Source: Achromobacter insuavis
GTDB taxonomy: Bacteria; Pseudomonadota; Gammaproteobacteria; Burkholderiales; Burkholderiaceae_B
Direction of reading: 5' to 3'
Assembly: GCF_902859645.1 (NCBI RefSeq)
Contig: NZ_CADIJR010000012.1
Coordinates: 49,291-113,290, forward strand
Length of the DNA stretch: 64,000 nt
Below are positions 26,996 to 35,930 of this stretch, one piece after another. Below the pieces are notes generated by a model. It saw nothing but the letters and a program-made list of their open reading frames with translations, had not been told where the DNA came from and did no database searches. The position numbers were made by a program, and so were the translations under genes. Each line of letters begins with the position of its first letter. Within the stretch, counting starts at the first letter, position 1.

Positions 26996-27864
26996 AGGGC
27001 ACTCCAGCGTGCGGGATTAACCAGATCGGTATCGATGGGAGACGGCCAGACCGGCAGGTCTGGCAGGGGCGCCTGCGTCACCGCGAGGATGCCACGCAAT
27101 TGTTCCAGGCTGTCCACGCCGACGACCACCTTGTCCACTGATGGGACCGACAGCGCAAAGCGTAGGCACGCGTTTATGGCGGGAATTTCGGTTGCCTGCA
27201 ACCAGCGTTCCCATTCCTGCCACAGGCCGTCCCAACGATCAAACTTCTCGGCCCTGTCGCCCCGCGCCATCAACAACAGGCCTTGCAGGAACACGGACCG
27301 CACATGCAATTCGATACCTGCCGCCTTGAGACGATCCGCCCAGCCGGAGACGATCATGCGCTGATCCAGCACGCTCAACGGTGCCTGCACCATGTCGATA
27401 TCCAGAACCTGCAGGAGCGCTTCCAGCTCCTGCGGCGCATAGATCGACACGCCGACTTTTGCCACGAGCCCTTCGCGCCTCAACTCACGGAGGGTACGCG
27501 CCAGCGCGGCCCCCTGGCCCCCAAGAAGTTGCTCCGGGCGATGCAGCAGGAGCCCGTGCAGCGCATCGACACGCAAGCGCCGCAAAGATCCCTCGAGTTG
27601 CTGGCGCACCCAGGTGGCACAATCGCCGCAATCGTCGGGCATGCCCGGCAATTTGCTGATGATCTGCCAGCCTGCCACATTCGCATCGCCCAACGCCGAC
27701 TCGCTATCACCGTAGGCAATTGCCGTATCGAGCGTATCGACACCCGAGTCCCGGGCATCCGCCAGAATATGGCGGACTGCAGACGGCGCCACCCGCCCCG
27801 TCTGGTTGGCGATACCGTACGGCAGGCCAAACTGCGCCGTTCCTAACACCAAACGCCGACTCAT
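26992..27864 (-). CDS. Aldo/keto reductase of the nonulosonic acid cluster
   Basis: The AKR-superfamily protein (290 aa) starts LVLGTAQFGLPYGIAN and has VDTLDTAIAYGDSE (catalytic Asp and Tyr), ISKLPG (Lys) and GLLLHRPEQL (His), so the Asp-Tyr-Lys-His tetrad is present. NAD(P)H-dependent AKRs of this kind reduce or oxidise sugar carbonyls. Its coupling to the fused cytidylyltransferase-aminotransferase (4-base overlap) and 15-base distance from pseC place it in sugar biosynthesis. One role fitting the context is to generate or reduce a keto group for the class III aminotransferase. This is inference, not shown by the sequence. Confidence 0.85.
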   Translation of the reverse strand: MSRRLVLGTAQFGLPYGIANQTGRVAPSAVRHILADARDSGVDTLDTAIAYGDSESALGDANVAGWQIISKLPGMPDDCGDCATWVRQQLEGSLRRLRVDALHGLLLHRPEQLLGGQGAALARTLRELRREGLVAKVGVSIYAPQELEALLQVLDIDMVQAPLSVLDQRMIVSGWADRLKAAGIELHVRSVFLQGLLLMARGDRAEKFDRWDGLWQEWERWLQATEIPAINACLRFALSVPSVDKVVVGVDSLEQLRGILAVTQAPLPDLPVWPSPIDTDLVNPARWSAL

Positions 27865-27879
27865 CCAATGCTCTCCTGG

Positions 27880-29046
27880 CTAGCCGCGCAACGCTTGGCG
27901 CAGCACGTCGACCACGCGGTCTTGCTCGGCTTCTTGCAAAATCGCGTACATCGGTAGACTGATCGCCTCGGAGTAATAGCGCTCGGCCTCGGGAAAGTCC
28001 CCGGCCTTGAAACCCATGGCGGCGTAGTACGGCTGGAGATGTACCGGTATGTAGTGCAGATTCACGCCTATGCCATTTTGGCGCATCGCGTCAAACACTT
28101 GGCGATGCGTGCGCGCCGTCTTGTCCAATTGCAGGCGAATCACGTAAAGATGCAAACCGGAATACGTATCGGGATGCTGCCACGGCACTGTCACCGGGCA
28201 TTCCGCGAGCAACCCGTCATACCGACGCGCCAGTTCATGGCGCCGAGCGACGAACTCATCCAGACGATCGGTCTGACTGACACCCAACGCCGCCTGCAAT
28301 TCCGTCATGCGGTAGTTGTACCCCAGCATGATCTGCTGGTAGTACCAGTCCCCATCCGGAGCGTGCGTCATCTTGGTGGCGTCGCGCGTGATGCCATGGC
28401 TGCGCAACAGCGCCATACGTTCGGCCAGCTCATCGCTGTTGGTCATCGCGACGCCACCCTCGGCTGTCGTGATGATCTTCACCGGGTGAAAACTGAATAC
28501 CGTGATATCGCTGAACTCGCAGGAACCGATAGGCTGATCGGCGTATCGCCCGCCGACTCCGTGCGACGCGTCTTCAATGATCTTGAAGCCATAGCGCTGC
28601 GCCAACGCATGGATGGCCCGCATATCGCAGGACTGGCCCGTCAGATGCACTGGCACCACCACCTTCGGCAACCGGCCTTCCCGCTCAGCCTGCTCCAGCT
28701 TGCGTTCAAGCGCCACCGGGCACATATTGTAAGTACTCGGATCGATATCCACGAAATCGACCCTTGCACCGCAATACAGACCGCAATTGGCCGACGCCAC
28801 GAATGTGATGGGCGAGGTCCAGAGCCAGTCTCCCGGCCCAAGGCCCAGGGCCATGCAAGCCACGTGCAACGCCGACGTCGCACTATTGACGGCCAGCGCA
28901 TGCGCCGTACCACAGTAGTCCGCCAGGAGTTTTTCAAACTTGGGGACGGCGGGTCCCTGGGTCAGATAATCCGATTGCAGCACACGCACGACGGCATCGA
29001 TGTCCGCCTGGTTGATATGCTGCCGGCCATACGGAATGGATTGCAT
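27880..29046 (-). CDS. pseC: UDP-4-amino-4,6-dideoxy-N-acetyl-beta-L-altrosamine transaminase
   Basis: The DegT/DnrJ/EryC1 family enzyme (388 aa) starts IPYGRQHINQADIDAVVRVL. It contains LAVNSATSALHVACMALG, IIEDASHGVGG, and the PLP Lys in FSFHPVKIITTAEGG, a sequence shared with PseC. The reaction is the 4-amination of the PseB product with glutamate as donor. The ATG at 29046 shares one base with the pseB stop (TGATG), so pseB and pseC are translationally coupled. This start is clearly preferable to the longer frame. Confidence 0.93.
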   Translation of the reverse strand: MQSIPYGRQHINQADIDAVVRVLQSDYLTQGPAVPKFEKLLADYCGTAHALAVNSATSALHVACMALGLGPGDWLWTSPITFVASANCGLYCGARVDFVDIDPSTYNMCPVALERKLEQAEREGRLPKVVVPVHLTGQSCDMRAIHALAQRYGFKIIEDASHGVGGRYADQPIGSCEFSDITVFSFHPVKIITTAEGGVAMTNSDELAERMALLRSHGITRDATKMTHAPDGDWYYQQIMLGYNYRMTELQAALGVSQTDRLDEFVARRHELARRYDGLLAECPVTVPWQHPDTYSGLHLYVIRLQLDKTARTHRQVFDAMRQNGIGVNLHYIPVHLQPYYAAMGFKAGDFPEAERYYSEAISLPMYAILQEAEQDRVVDVLRQALRG

Positions 29047-30044
29047 CAGATGGCTCCGATCTTTTCGCGATTCGCGTCGATCCAGGCCTGCAGTTCCTCG
29101 TCCCGCATCCATTCTGTGTTGTTATCGCTGGCATACACGAAACCCTCCGGCACCTTCTGGCCGGTCTTGATGCGCTTTTCGCAGGTTGCCCATCCATTGA
29201 TTGTGGGCAGGATCTTGAAATGCTCAGGATACTCGTAGGTATAGTAGGCATCCTCGGCGCTGATCATCTGTTCATGCAGCTTTTCACCAGGACGGATGCC
29301 AATCACTTCCTGCTTCGCCTCGGGAGCAATGACGCGAGCCAGATCAGCAACCTTCATGGACGGAATCTTCTTGACGTAGATCTCACCGCCTTCCATATCC
29401 TCGAAGGCATGCCAGACAAGTTCCACACCCTCTTCCAGCGAAATCATGAAACGCGTCATACGTGGGTCCGTGATCGGCAACACGCCCTGATCCTTGATGG
29501 ACATGAAAAACGGGATGACCGAACCGCGAGAGCCCATAACGTTGCCGTACCGCACCACGGCAAAGCGCGTGTTGTGGCCACCGGAGTACGAGTTGCCCGC
29601 CACGAACAACTTATCCGATGCGAGCTTGGTTGCACCATAGAGATTGATGGGACTGCTGGCCTTGTCGGTAGACAGCGCGACAACCCGCTTGATCCCCTTA
29701 TCGATGCAGGCATCGATAAGGTTCATCGCACCGATAACGTTGGTCTTGACGCATTCGAACGGGTTGTATTCCGCAGTCGGGACGATTTTAGTCGCCGCGG
29801 CATGAACGACGTAATCCACGCCATCTAACGCGCGGTAGAGACGATCCTTGTCGCGCACATCGCCGATGAAAAAACGGATGCGATCATCTTTCTGGTACTT
29901 CTTGGCCATATCCCATTGCTTCATCTCGTCGCGCGAAAAGACGATTATCTTTTTGGGATTGTATTTGGCCAGCGTCATCGGAACGAAGGTATTGCCGAAC
30001 GAACCCGTGCCGCCAGTAACCAGTATGGTTTTATTTTCGAACAT
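29046..30044 (-). CDS. pseB: UDP-N-acetylglucosamine 4,6-dehydratase (inverting)
   Basis: The SDR enzyme (332 aa) starts MFENKTILVTGGTGSFG. It contains FSRDEMKQWDM, FFIGDVRDKDRL and STDKASSPINLYGATK (Tyr present, unlike the Met of the WbpM-like enzyme in the same island). It makes the 4-keto-6-deoxy-L-arabino sugar that enters the pseudaminic acid pathway. Start and length match the family. It lies downstream of ugd with a 21-base gap. Confidence 0.94.
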   Translation of the reverse strand: MFENKTILVTGGTGSFGNTFVPMTLAKYNPKKIIVFSRDEMKQWDMAKKYQKDDRIRFFIGDVRDKDRLYRALDGVDYVVHAAATKIVPTAEYNPFECVKTNVIGAMNLIDACIDKGIKRVVALSTDKASSPINLYGATKLASDKLFVAGNSYSGGHNTRFAVVRYGNVMGSRGSVIPFFMSIKDQGVLPITDPRMTRFMISLEEGVELVWHAFEDMEGGEIYVKKIPSMKVADLARVIAPEAKQEVIGIRPGEKLHEQMISAEDAYYTYEYPEHFKILPTINGWATCEKRIKTGQKVPEGFVYASDNNTEWMRDEELQAWIDANREKIGAI

Positions 30045-30065
30045 GTCGTTAAATCCTATGGATTT

Positions 30066-31232
30066 TTAATCATTTCCAAAAAGGTCGCGGGTATACACCT
30101 TCGACTCAACATCAGCCAATTTTGGACTCATTCTATTGGCAACAATGACATCTGCACGCCGCTTGAATTCATCCAGATCGCGGATCACTTTAGAATGGAA
30201 AAACTCATCGTCGGTCAACGACGGTTCATATACGATGATTTCCACCCCCTTGGCCTTGATACGCTTCATGACTCCCTGAATACTGGACGCGCGGAAGTTA
30301 TCCGACCCACTCTTCATTATCAGACGATATACCCCGACGACGCTCGGCCTGCGCGCCAGAATGCTATCGGCCACGAAATCCTTGCGCGTCGTATTGGACT
30401 CGACGATGGCATGAATCAAATTCTGAGGCACATCCCGATAATTAGCGAGCAACTGCTTGGTATCTTTCGGCAGACAGTAGCCGCCGTAGCCAAATGATGG
30501 ATTATTGTAGTGCGCACCAATACGAGGATCCAGGCCGACCCCTTCGATGATCTGACGCGAATCCAAACCGTGGGTGGCTGCGTACGTGTCAAGTTCGTTG
30601 AAATACGCTACACGCATCGCCAAATAAGTATTTGAAAACAGCTTTACTGCTTCGGCCTCGGTAGAACTGGTGTAAAGGATCGGAACATCCTCTTTCAGCG
30701 CACCTTCCCGAAGCATATTGGCAAATATCTCGGCACGACTTGACTGCTCACCAACGATAATACGAGAAGGATAAAGATTGTCATATAACGCCCTGCCCTC
30801 CCGCAAGAATTCAGGTGAGAAAAAAATATTGGCGCAATTCAACTGCCGGCGCATTTTCATGGTAAAACCAACCGGCACGGTGGACTTGATGACAATTACT
30901 GCCTCGGGATTGATCGCCATCACATCGTTTATAACCGCCTCGACGGTCCGGGTATCGAAGTGATTGGTTTTCGGATCATAATCCGTAGGCGTCGCGACAA
31001 TAACGAAATCGGCCCCCTCGTAAGCCTCACCTTTGTCCGTCGTCGCCTTTAAATTCAAAGACTTGGTCTTGAGGTAGTCCTGCAACTCGGCGTCCACGAT
31101 CGGGGTTTCACGCCGATTCAACATATCCACTTTCGACGCCACGACATCAAGCGCCACGACCTCATGGCGCTGTGCCAGCAGCACTGCGTTGGACAATCCG
31201 ACATAGCCACTGCCGGCGACCGCAATCTTCAT
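30066..31232 (-). CDS. ugd: UDP-glucose 6-dehydrogenase
   Basis: The enzyme (388 aa) oxidises UDP-glucose to UDP-glucuronate with two NAD+. The N terminus is [19 protein letters not shown], the central helix [24 protein letters not shown] is typical, and the catalytic Cys253 lies in [11 protein letters not shown]. It feeds the UDP-xylose synthase gene in the same operon. The start overlaps the regulator stop (ATGA). This gene and its neighbours are noticeably more A/T-rich than the flanking chromosome. Confidence 0.95.
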   Translation of the reverse strand: MKIAVAGSGYVGLSNAVLLAQRHEVVALDVVASKVDMLNRRETPIVDAELQDYLKTKSLNLKATTDKGEAYEGADFVIVATPTDYDPKTNHFDTRTVEAVINDVMAINPEAVIVIKSTVPVGFTMKMRRQLNCANIFFSPEFLREGRALYDNLYPSRIIVGEQSSRAEIFANMLREGALKEDVPILYTSSTEAEAVKLFSNTYLAMRVAYFNELDTYAATHGLDSRQIIEGVGLDPRIGAHYNNPSFGYGGYCLPKDTKQLLANYRDVPQNLIHAIVESNTTRKDFVADSILARRPSVVGVYRLIMKSGSDNFRASSIQGVMKRIKAKGVEIIVYEPSLTDDEFFHSKVIRDLDEFKRRADVIVANRMSPKLADVESKVYTRDLFGND

Positions 31233-31585
31233 TCATTGGCCTCATTTATTTTCGACATCTCTTCCTTCAGAGCCTCGATCTCGACGCGTATAGCCTCGTA
31301 TTCCTGCATCTTGCGTTTCAGAAAACGCGCAGTTAGCGACGTTTTTTCTGCAATTCCGGCGGGTGTCAACAAATAAACATAGCCGAATTTGTTTTTGCTG
31401 TGGCTGAAATTCTGCATTTTCACCAGCCCCTTTTCCATCAGGGCTTTAATGCAATAATTAACCCCGCCCAAACTGATTCCGAGCTCTTTCGCCAACTCGC
31501 GCTGAGTGATGTCCGGATTTTCCTCCAGACGCTTCATCACCCAGAAATGGGTATCTTCCTGTGATTTGAGTCGACGATCGATCAT
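31229..31585 (-). CDS. MarR-type EPS-associated transcriptional regulator
   Basis: This is a 118-residue winged-helix protein. [49 protein letters not shown] forms the DNA-binding domain, and the C-terminal half (about residues 80-118) is a Lys/Glu-rich coiled coil. It fits the small MarR-like family found at the head of exopolysaccharide and O-antigen clusters. As first gene of the long minus-strand operon it probably controls its own promoter. An inverted repeat about 75 bases upstream is a candidate operator. Confidence 0.87.
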   Translation of the reverse strand: MIDRRLKSQEDTHFWVMKRLEENPDITQRELAKELGISLGGVNYCIKALMEKGLVKMQNFSHSKNKFGYVYLLTPAGIAEKTSLTARFLKRKMQEYEAIRVEIEALKEEMSKINEANE

Positions 31586-32032
31586 TTACAAGATGATTAA
31601 ACCAAAGTTGAGGGGCGGCAGACTGTTCAACCGTCCGGCCAGTAGCGGCAGGGGATCGTTCAGCTTCTGAACAAAAAAGACACGCCAATCCACAATCGGG
31701 CGTACCCCCATGCATCAGCAGGGCATGCCCATCGATCCGTACTCGAATCCGCGTCTGGCCCCCCTCGTTGGCTGGCGGCCGGTCCGGGAAGCGCGCAAGA
31801 GTATGCATCTCGTCCCCTACCTTGCACAACAACCCAATTGTAACAATCACGAGACATCATGCGGGCGCAACAAGGAGCACTCTACCCCGCTCGTCAGTTA
31901 TTGCACTTGCCGTAACAAAATAGTAAACATCGGGTGTTAGCACTAGCAACAAATCCCACCAAGCTACAGCAAGATACAACTGATTTCGACCACCCCGTCT
32001 ACAATATTTATTTCCGCTGCCAAACGCAATTT
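31586..32032. other. Divergent intergenic region with candidate operator
   Basis: This 447-base region separates the minus-strand polysaccharide operon from the plus-strand wzz-like gene and has no convincing gene. It contains the inverted repeat GTTCAG-CTT-CTGAAC at 31658-31672, next to a run of A. A TACAAT at 32000-32005, 28 bases before the wzz-like ATG, could be a -10 element, but no matching -35 box is clear. I did not find an ops/JUMPstart element. Confidence 0.55.
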
Positions 32033-32878
32033 ATGACCACATCTCATAGCGCCCCAACCCCGATGGGCAGCAATTTCGACCTTGGGGACGTTATCGTCTT
32101 TCTCAGATCTAATGTAATCACTATTTTCATCTGTGGCACGATCGGCTTGCTGGCGGGGGCTGCGCACATATGGCTTACACCCAAGCAATATGAATCCGTA
32201 GGGCTGATTCAAAGTGCGTTGACAACGTCGTCGACCAATCTGCGCAGGGGCTCGTCGGCTCCCCAAATTCCTGTGGAAGACTCAGCCCTGACGATCGCCA
32301 GACTGCAAATACCGAGTTCCTATACCGATGCTGTTGTGAAACTTTGCGAGCCGTCGAGCAGCGGTCCACTGAATCGCGAGGCAATGCTGAGCATCGTGAA
32401 GCCGACAATCAATCGCATGAGTCCGGGAGCCATCGAATTGCGAGTACGGCGAGAGGATCCGGCCGTGGCTCAGGCCTGTGCCCAGGCGGTGTTCGAGATG
32501 ATACGACAACAGCAAATAGCGATGACCGAGCCGATGATCAAGTCGCTTGAAGAACAACGGACAACCGCGCAAGCCCAGATCGCGAGCGGCCAGGACATGA
32601 TCAGGAAGATGGAGTCCGCTCAGGAAAAATCCGTGGCCTATCTGATCACTCGTGACGAAACCTTGGTCCAGCAGGATCGACTGCACTCGATCGACAACGA
32701 CATCGGCTTTATCACTCGCAATCCGACCTCGTTGCTGGCCCCTTGGTACACACCAGAAACACCTGTGCTGCCGAAAGTACGCATCACCTTGTTGGCCGGC
32801 TTGCTCGCGGGCCTGCTGATCGGTGTACTGTATGCCTTGGGACGTCAGGTCTTGCGCACTTCAGTACGTCACAGATGA
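32033..32878 (+). CDS. Wzz-like chain-length determinant protein
   Basis: The protein (281 aa) has the polysaccharide co-polymerase layout. Membrane segments lie at about residues 28-50 (VITIFICGTIGLLAGAAHIWL) and about 250-270 (ITLLAGLLAGLLIGVLYALG), with a periplasmic region between them that is largely helical (EEQRTTAQAQIASGQDMIRKM). Such proteins set the modal length of Wzy-made polysaccharide. The ATG at 32033 is the first that gives a normal cytoplasmic N terminus; no strong Shine-Dalgarno is visible. It is transcribed opposite to the rest of the island. Confidence 0.78.
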   Translation: MTTSHSAPTPMGSNFDLGDVIVFLRSNVITIFICGTIGLLAGAAHIWLTPKQYESVGLIQSALTTSSTNLRRGSSAPQIPVEDSALTIARLQIPSSYTDAVVKLCEPSSSGPLNREAMLSIVKPTINRMSPGAIELRVRREDPAVAQACAQAVFEMIRQQQIAMTEPMIKSLEEQRTTAQAQIASGQDMIRKMESAQEKSVAYLITRDETLVQQDRLHSIDNDIGFITRNPTSLLAPWYTPETPVLPKVRITLLAGLLAGLLIGVLYALGRQVLRTSVRHR

Positions 32879-32983
32879 TGCCTGGCGAGGCATACGCGCC
32901 TCGTCGAATGGGCCTCGCCCCTTCAATGCTCAGGCCACCTTCGTTGGCAGGACCGAGGTGAGCCCCCTGGCGGTGAGCGATCC

Positions 32984-34075
32984 TCAGACTGCGGTGGACC
33001 GGCCCAATTGGTCAATGATGCGCTGGACACCCTTGCCATCCACCAATTTGGCTGCGCGTTCGCTCAGGCCGCGCAACATCGCCGGCTGGTGCAGGGCATA
33101 TTCGACAAGGTTCACACAGTCGCCGACTTGATCCGGCGATTCTCGCGACACGCCTAGTACCAACCCATCTTGTTCCAGGTCGCGCAACACTGGCTCCTGG
33201 TTATCCGCCACCGCGACCGCAATAGCGGGCGCGGCCAGGCAAAATCGTTCCCAATTGCTGCTACCGCTTGCACCGACAACAAGGTCGGCCGCATCAATCA
33301 ATTCGGCCATACGGTCCGACTGGACGTGCAGTTGAACATCCGACCGCGCCATACACAACGACTGCAACAACGCACGCTGCGGATTGCCCCCTCCAATGAC
33401 CACATCCATGAAACAACCGTCGTTGCGAGGCGGAAGCGCCGCCAAGAAACGGCCTGTATGATTGGCCAGGTCCATGCCGCCGAACGCGACTAGGATCTTG
33501 CGCACAGAGCCATCACGGACACGGCTCTGATCGCGCAGGCGCTGAAACTCCGATCGCAATAGCGCATAGCGGGGGCCGAGCAGCTGGATACAATGCGGAG
33601 GCACCCGCCCCCGGTAGCGGTCCGAATCACGGAAATAATTCTGGTCCAGCAATACATCGCAATCATGGTTGCGGTCTGCTAGGTCATCGATCACCAGGAT
33701 CCCACCCACCCAGGGACGCAACGGCGACTGCCACGCCCGACCGAGCGCGTAGTGATCGACAACGAGCCAATCAGGGCGGACCTGGCGCAACACCCGTGCT
33801 GCAGCCTGTGCGTCTTGCGCCTGCGTAACCCCGAGCCACTTGCCGTAACCCTCGAGTTCCAGAGCGGGCTCGGCGTCATCCAGCCAATGCACAACATGTC
33901 CCTTGCTCTCGATCAGATCGCCAAGATGTGCAACGTGCCGCCGGGTAAGAAAATGCACTTGGCCACCTTGGCGCGCAATACCGTCCGCCAAGGCGAGGCA
34001 TCGCATTACATGCCCCGCTCCGATCAAGAGAGAAGCGTCGGCCCGGATGGCAACAACGGGAAGCGGCCGCAGCAT
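32984..34075 (-). CDS. pseG: UDP-2,4-diacetamido-2,4,6-trideoxy-beta-L-altropyranose hydrolase
   Basis: This is a 363-residue GT-B-like hydrolase. The N terminus VAIRADASLLIGAGHVMRCLALAD is the PseG hallmark (the His in GAGHVMRC is catalytic). LVVDHYALGRAW, LGPRYALLRSEF, and VVGASGSSNWERFCLAAPAIAVAVADNQ follow. It removes UDP from the diamino sugar to give the substrate of PseI. The length shows it is not a PseG-PseH fusion. The gene is outside the main pse operon, converges with the wzz-like gene and must have its own promoter. Confidence 0.92.
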   Translation of the reverse strand: MLRPLPVVAIRADASLLIGAGHVMRCLALADGIARQGGQVHFLTRRHVAHLGDLIESKGHVVHWLDDAEPALELEGYGKWLGVTQAQDAQAAARVLRQVRPDWLVVDHYALGRAWQSPLRPWVGGILVIDDLADRNHDCDVLLDQNYFRDSDRYRGRVPPHCIQLLGPRYALLRSEFQRLRDQSRVRDGSVRKILVAFGGMDLANHTGRFLAALPPRNDGCFMDVVIGGGNPQRALLQSLCMARSDVQLHVQSDRMAELIDAADLVVGASGSSNWERFCLAAPAIAVAVADNQEPVLRDLEQDGLVLGVSRESPDQVGDCVNLVEYALHQPAMLRGLSERAAKLVDGKGVQRIIDQLGRSTAV

Positions 34076-34244
34076 AGGAACCTGTCGAGAAATTCATGGG
34101 GGAATGACTCGCATTGTAGATCTGTATCGCACAAATGAGCAGAGCAGAGCCTCGTTCAAAACGCCTTTCGTCCGCGCGGGAAGGCATCAACCAGGTAGCA
34201 GGACCGAGCTATGATTGCGCCCACCCTTCCCACACCACACACTC

Positions 34245-35249
34245 ATGCAATATCAGTCCATCCAAGCGCTTCGAGCGATCGCGGCATTGACTGTAGTCGT
34301 GTTCCACTCTCACTGGGCGTCAGCATGGAACTCCAGCCAGCTCCTGCGACTGCCTCTCATTTCCGACTACGGATACATCGGGGTGGATCTGTTTTTCTGT
34401 ATATCGGGCTTCATCATTTGCCACGTGGCATCGTCAGCGCCACGTTTCAATCCAATCCGATTTCTGCTCAAGCGCGTTTGGCGAATCGCTCCGCTGTACT
34501 GGGGGATCCTGGCACTGATCCTAATCTGGACGCTAGCCACCAACCGCTACGCCAATGAGATCAGCGCCTTGGGCATGAACGGAGTTATCAAGAGTTTCCT
34601 GATGTTCCCGATGGAGGCTTACCCGCTCCTTTCGCCGGGCTGGTCACTGGAACACGAAGTGCTCTTCTACCTGCTCGCCGCATTGGTCGTGCCTTTCTTT
34701 GGAACAGCCGGCCTCGCCGTGACCCTCTTCTGCCTTTGGGGAACCGGCCAACGGTGGACGGGCTGGGACTATCACCTGTTCTCTTACGCTCAGCTCTATT
34801 TCGCGGCCGGCATCCTCGCCTATCGGCTGCGTCATGCGCCGATGAGAGTCACTGGCGTTGTTTGCCTGGCGTCCCTGGCCGCCGGGTTGCTCATGCTCTA
34901 TGGCATCGTCGGATTGCCCGGATGGCTCAGGCATCCACTATTCGCGACGGCATTTGGCGCTTTGATTTCCTTTCTGGCCGCCGCGGAACAGGCCGGCTTG
35001 AAGTTCCCAATGCCACTCCTCAAGCTGGGGGATGCATCCTACTCGCTTTACCTGGTGCATGGCCCCATATTCGTGGAATTGTCAGTCATTGGATATCGCT
35101 CAGGCATGCCGATCGAAATCTGGCGCTGGCTCTCGATCGCCGTCAGTATCGGCGCCGCGCTGTTGGCCCGACGCTACATCGAACTGCCAGCGCAGGAACT
35201 AGGTAGACGGTTGCCGGGAATGTCCGAAGCAAGGCCCGCATCGGTTTGA
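34245..35249 (+). CDS. Acyltransferase 3 family (OafA/YrhL-type) membrane protein
   Basis: The membrane protein (334 aa) has about ten spans. SIQALRAIAALTVVVFHSHW contains the conserved His of the acyltransferase 3 family, GYIGVDLFFCISGF follows, and FLLKRVWRIAPLYW is the Arg motif. These enzymes O-acetylate surface polysaccharides using cytoplasmic acetyl-CoA. Its place at the end of the island points to decoration of this polymer. The ATG at 34245 is used because the upstream frame (34215) is Pro-rich and lacks a binding site. It does not look like the N-acetyltransferase PseH. Confidence 0.86.
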   Translation: MQYQSIQALRAIAALTVVVFHSHWASAWNSSQLLRLPLISDYGYIGVDLFFCISGFIICHVASSAPRFNPIRFLLKRVWRIAPLYWGILALILIWTLATNRYANEISALGMNGVIKSFLMFPMEAYPLLSPGWSLEHEVLFYLLAALVVPFFGTAGLAVTLFCLWGTGQRWTGWDYHLFSYAQLYFAAGILAYRLRHAPMRVTGVVCLASLAAGLLMLYGIVGLPGWLRHPLFATAFGALISFLAAAEQAGLKFPMPLLKLGDASYSLYLVHGPIFVELSVIGYRSGMPIEIWRWLSIAVSIGAALLARRYIELPAQELGRRLPGMSEARPASV

Positions 35250-35339
35250 GCTCGAACGGCAAGTCCTTACTTGGCATGGTCTTTTTTCAAATTTGGGTTC
35301 ACAATAAAAAGAAGAAGTGCCAAATAAAAGGAGACAGCC

Positions 35340-35909
35340 ATGCGCATTGCAGATGCCCAATGGATTCCCTCCACCCAGCATCAAACCTGGGACGCCCTCA
35401 CGGATCCCGCGGTATTGCAGCGATGCATACCGGGTTGCATCAGCGTGACACAGCGGTCCGCCACCGAATATGCGGTCACATTGCGGGCCAAGGTGGCCGG
35501 CATCGATACCGACTATGAAGGCGAAATCCTGCTGTCCGACGTCGATCCGCCCAATAGCTGCACGCTGGTGTTCGAGGGCAAGGGGCTGGCGGCCTGCCTG
35601 GCGATCGGCACCGCCCAGGTCAATCTCAGCACCAAGGACGAAGGCACCCGCGTCGCCTACACCCTCGCCGGCATGACCGGCGGCAAGCTGGCCGAATGCG
35701 GCGAGGGCCTGGTGTTGAAGGCCGGCGAGAAAATCATCGAACGCTTTTTCACTGCCTTCATCGACTACATGGCCGCGCAGCCGCGGCTGGCGCCGCCACC
35801 GCCGCCGCCGGAACCCCCCGGCCGCGGGCTGTCGAATTCACGCTGGTCGTGGGCCATCGTGGTGCTGGTCATCGCGGTTTTCTGGAGTTACCACGCCTTC
35901 TACAAGTGA
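35340..35909 (+). CDS. CoxG/SRPBCC-domain protein with C-terminal membrane anchor
   Basis: The protein (189 aa) has a START/SRPBCC fold (residues about 1-145) resembling carbon monoxide dehydrogenase subunit G (CoxG). WDALTDPAVLQRCIPGC and GEGLVLKAGEKIIERFF are its signatures. A Pro-rich stretch and a single C-terminal membrane helix (about 168-186) follow. The ribosome binding site is strong (AAAAGGAGA, 6 bases before the ATG). No CO dehydrogenase genes are nearby, so it may serve another membrane-linked ligand-binding role. It marks the return to typical high-GC chromosome. Confidence 0.8.
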   Translation: MRIADAQWIPSTQHQTWDALTDPAVLQRCIPGCISVTQRSATEYAVTLRAKVAGIDTDYEGEILLSDVDPPNSCTLVFEGKGLAACLAIGTAQVNLSTKDEGTRVAYTLAGMTGGKLAECGEGLVLKAGEKIIERFFTAFIDYMAAQPRLAPPPPPPEPPGRGLSNSRWSWAIVVLVIAVFWSYHAFYK

Positions 35910-35930
35910 AAACCCTAGTGGGCCGATGAT

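Noticed and set aside
31586-32032. ops/JUMPstart (RfaH) element upstream of the polysaccharide operon
   Set aside because: I looked for GGCGGTAGC on either strand and found no convincing match; the nearest, around 31641-31650, differs at key positions.
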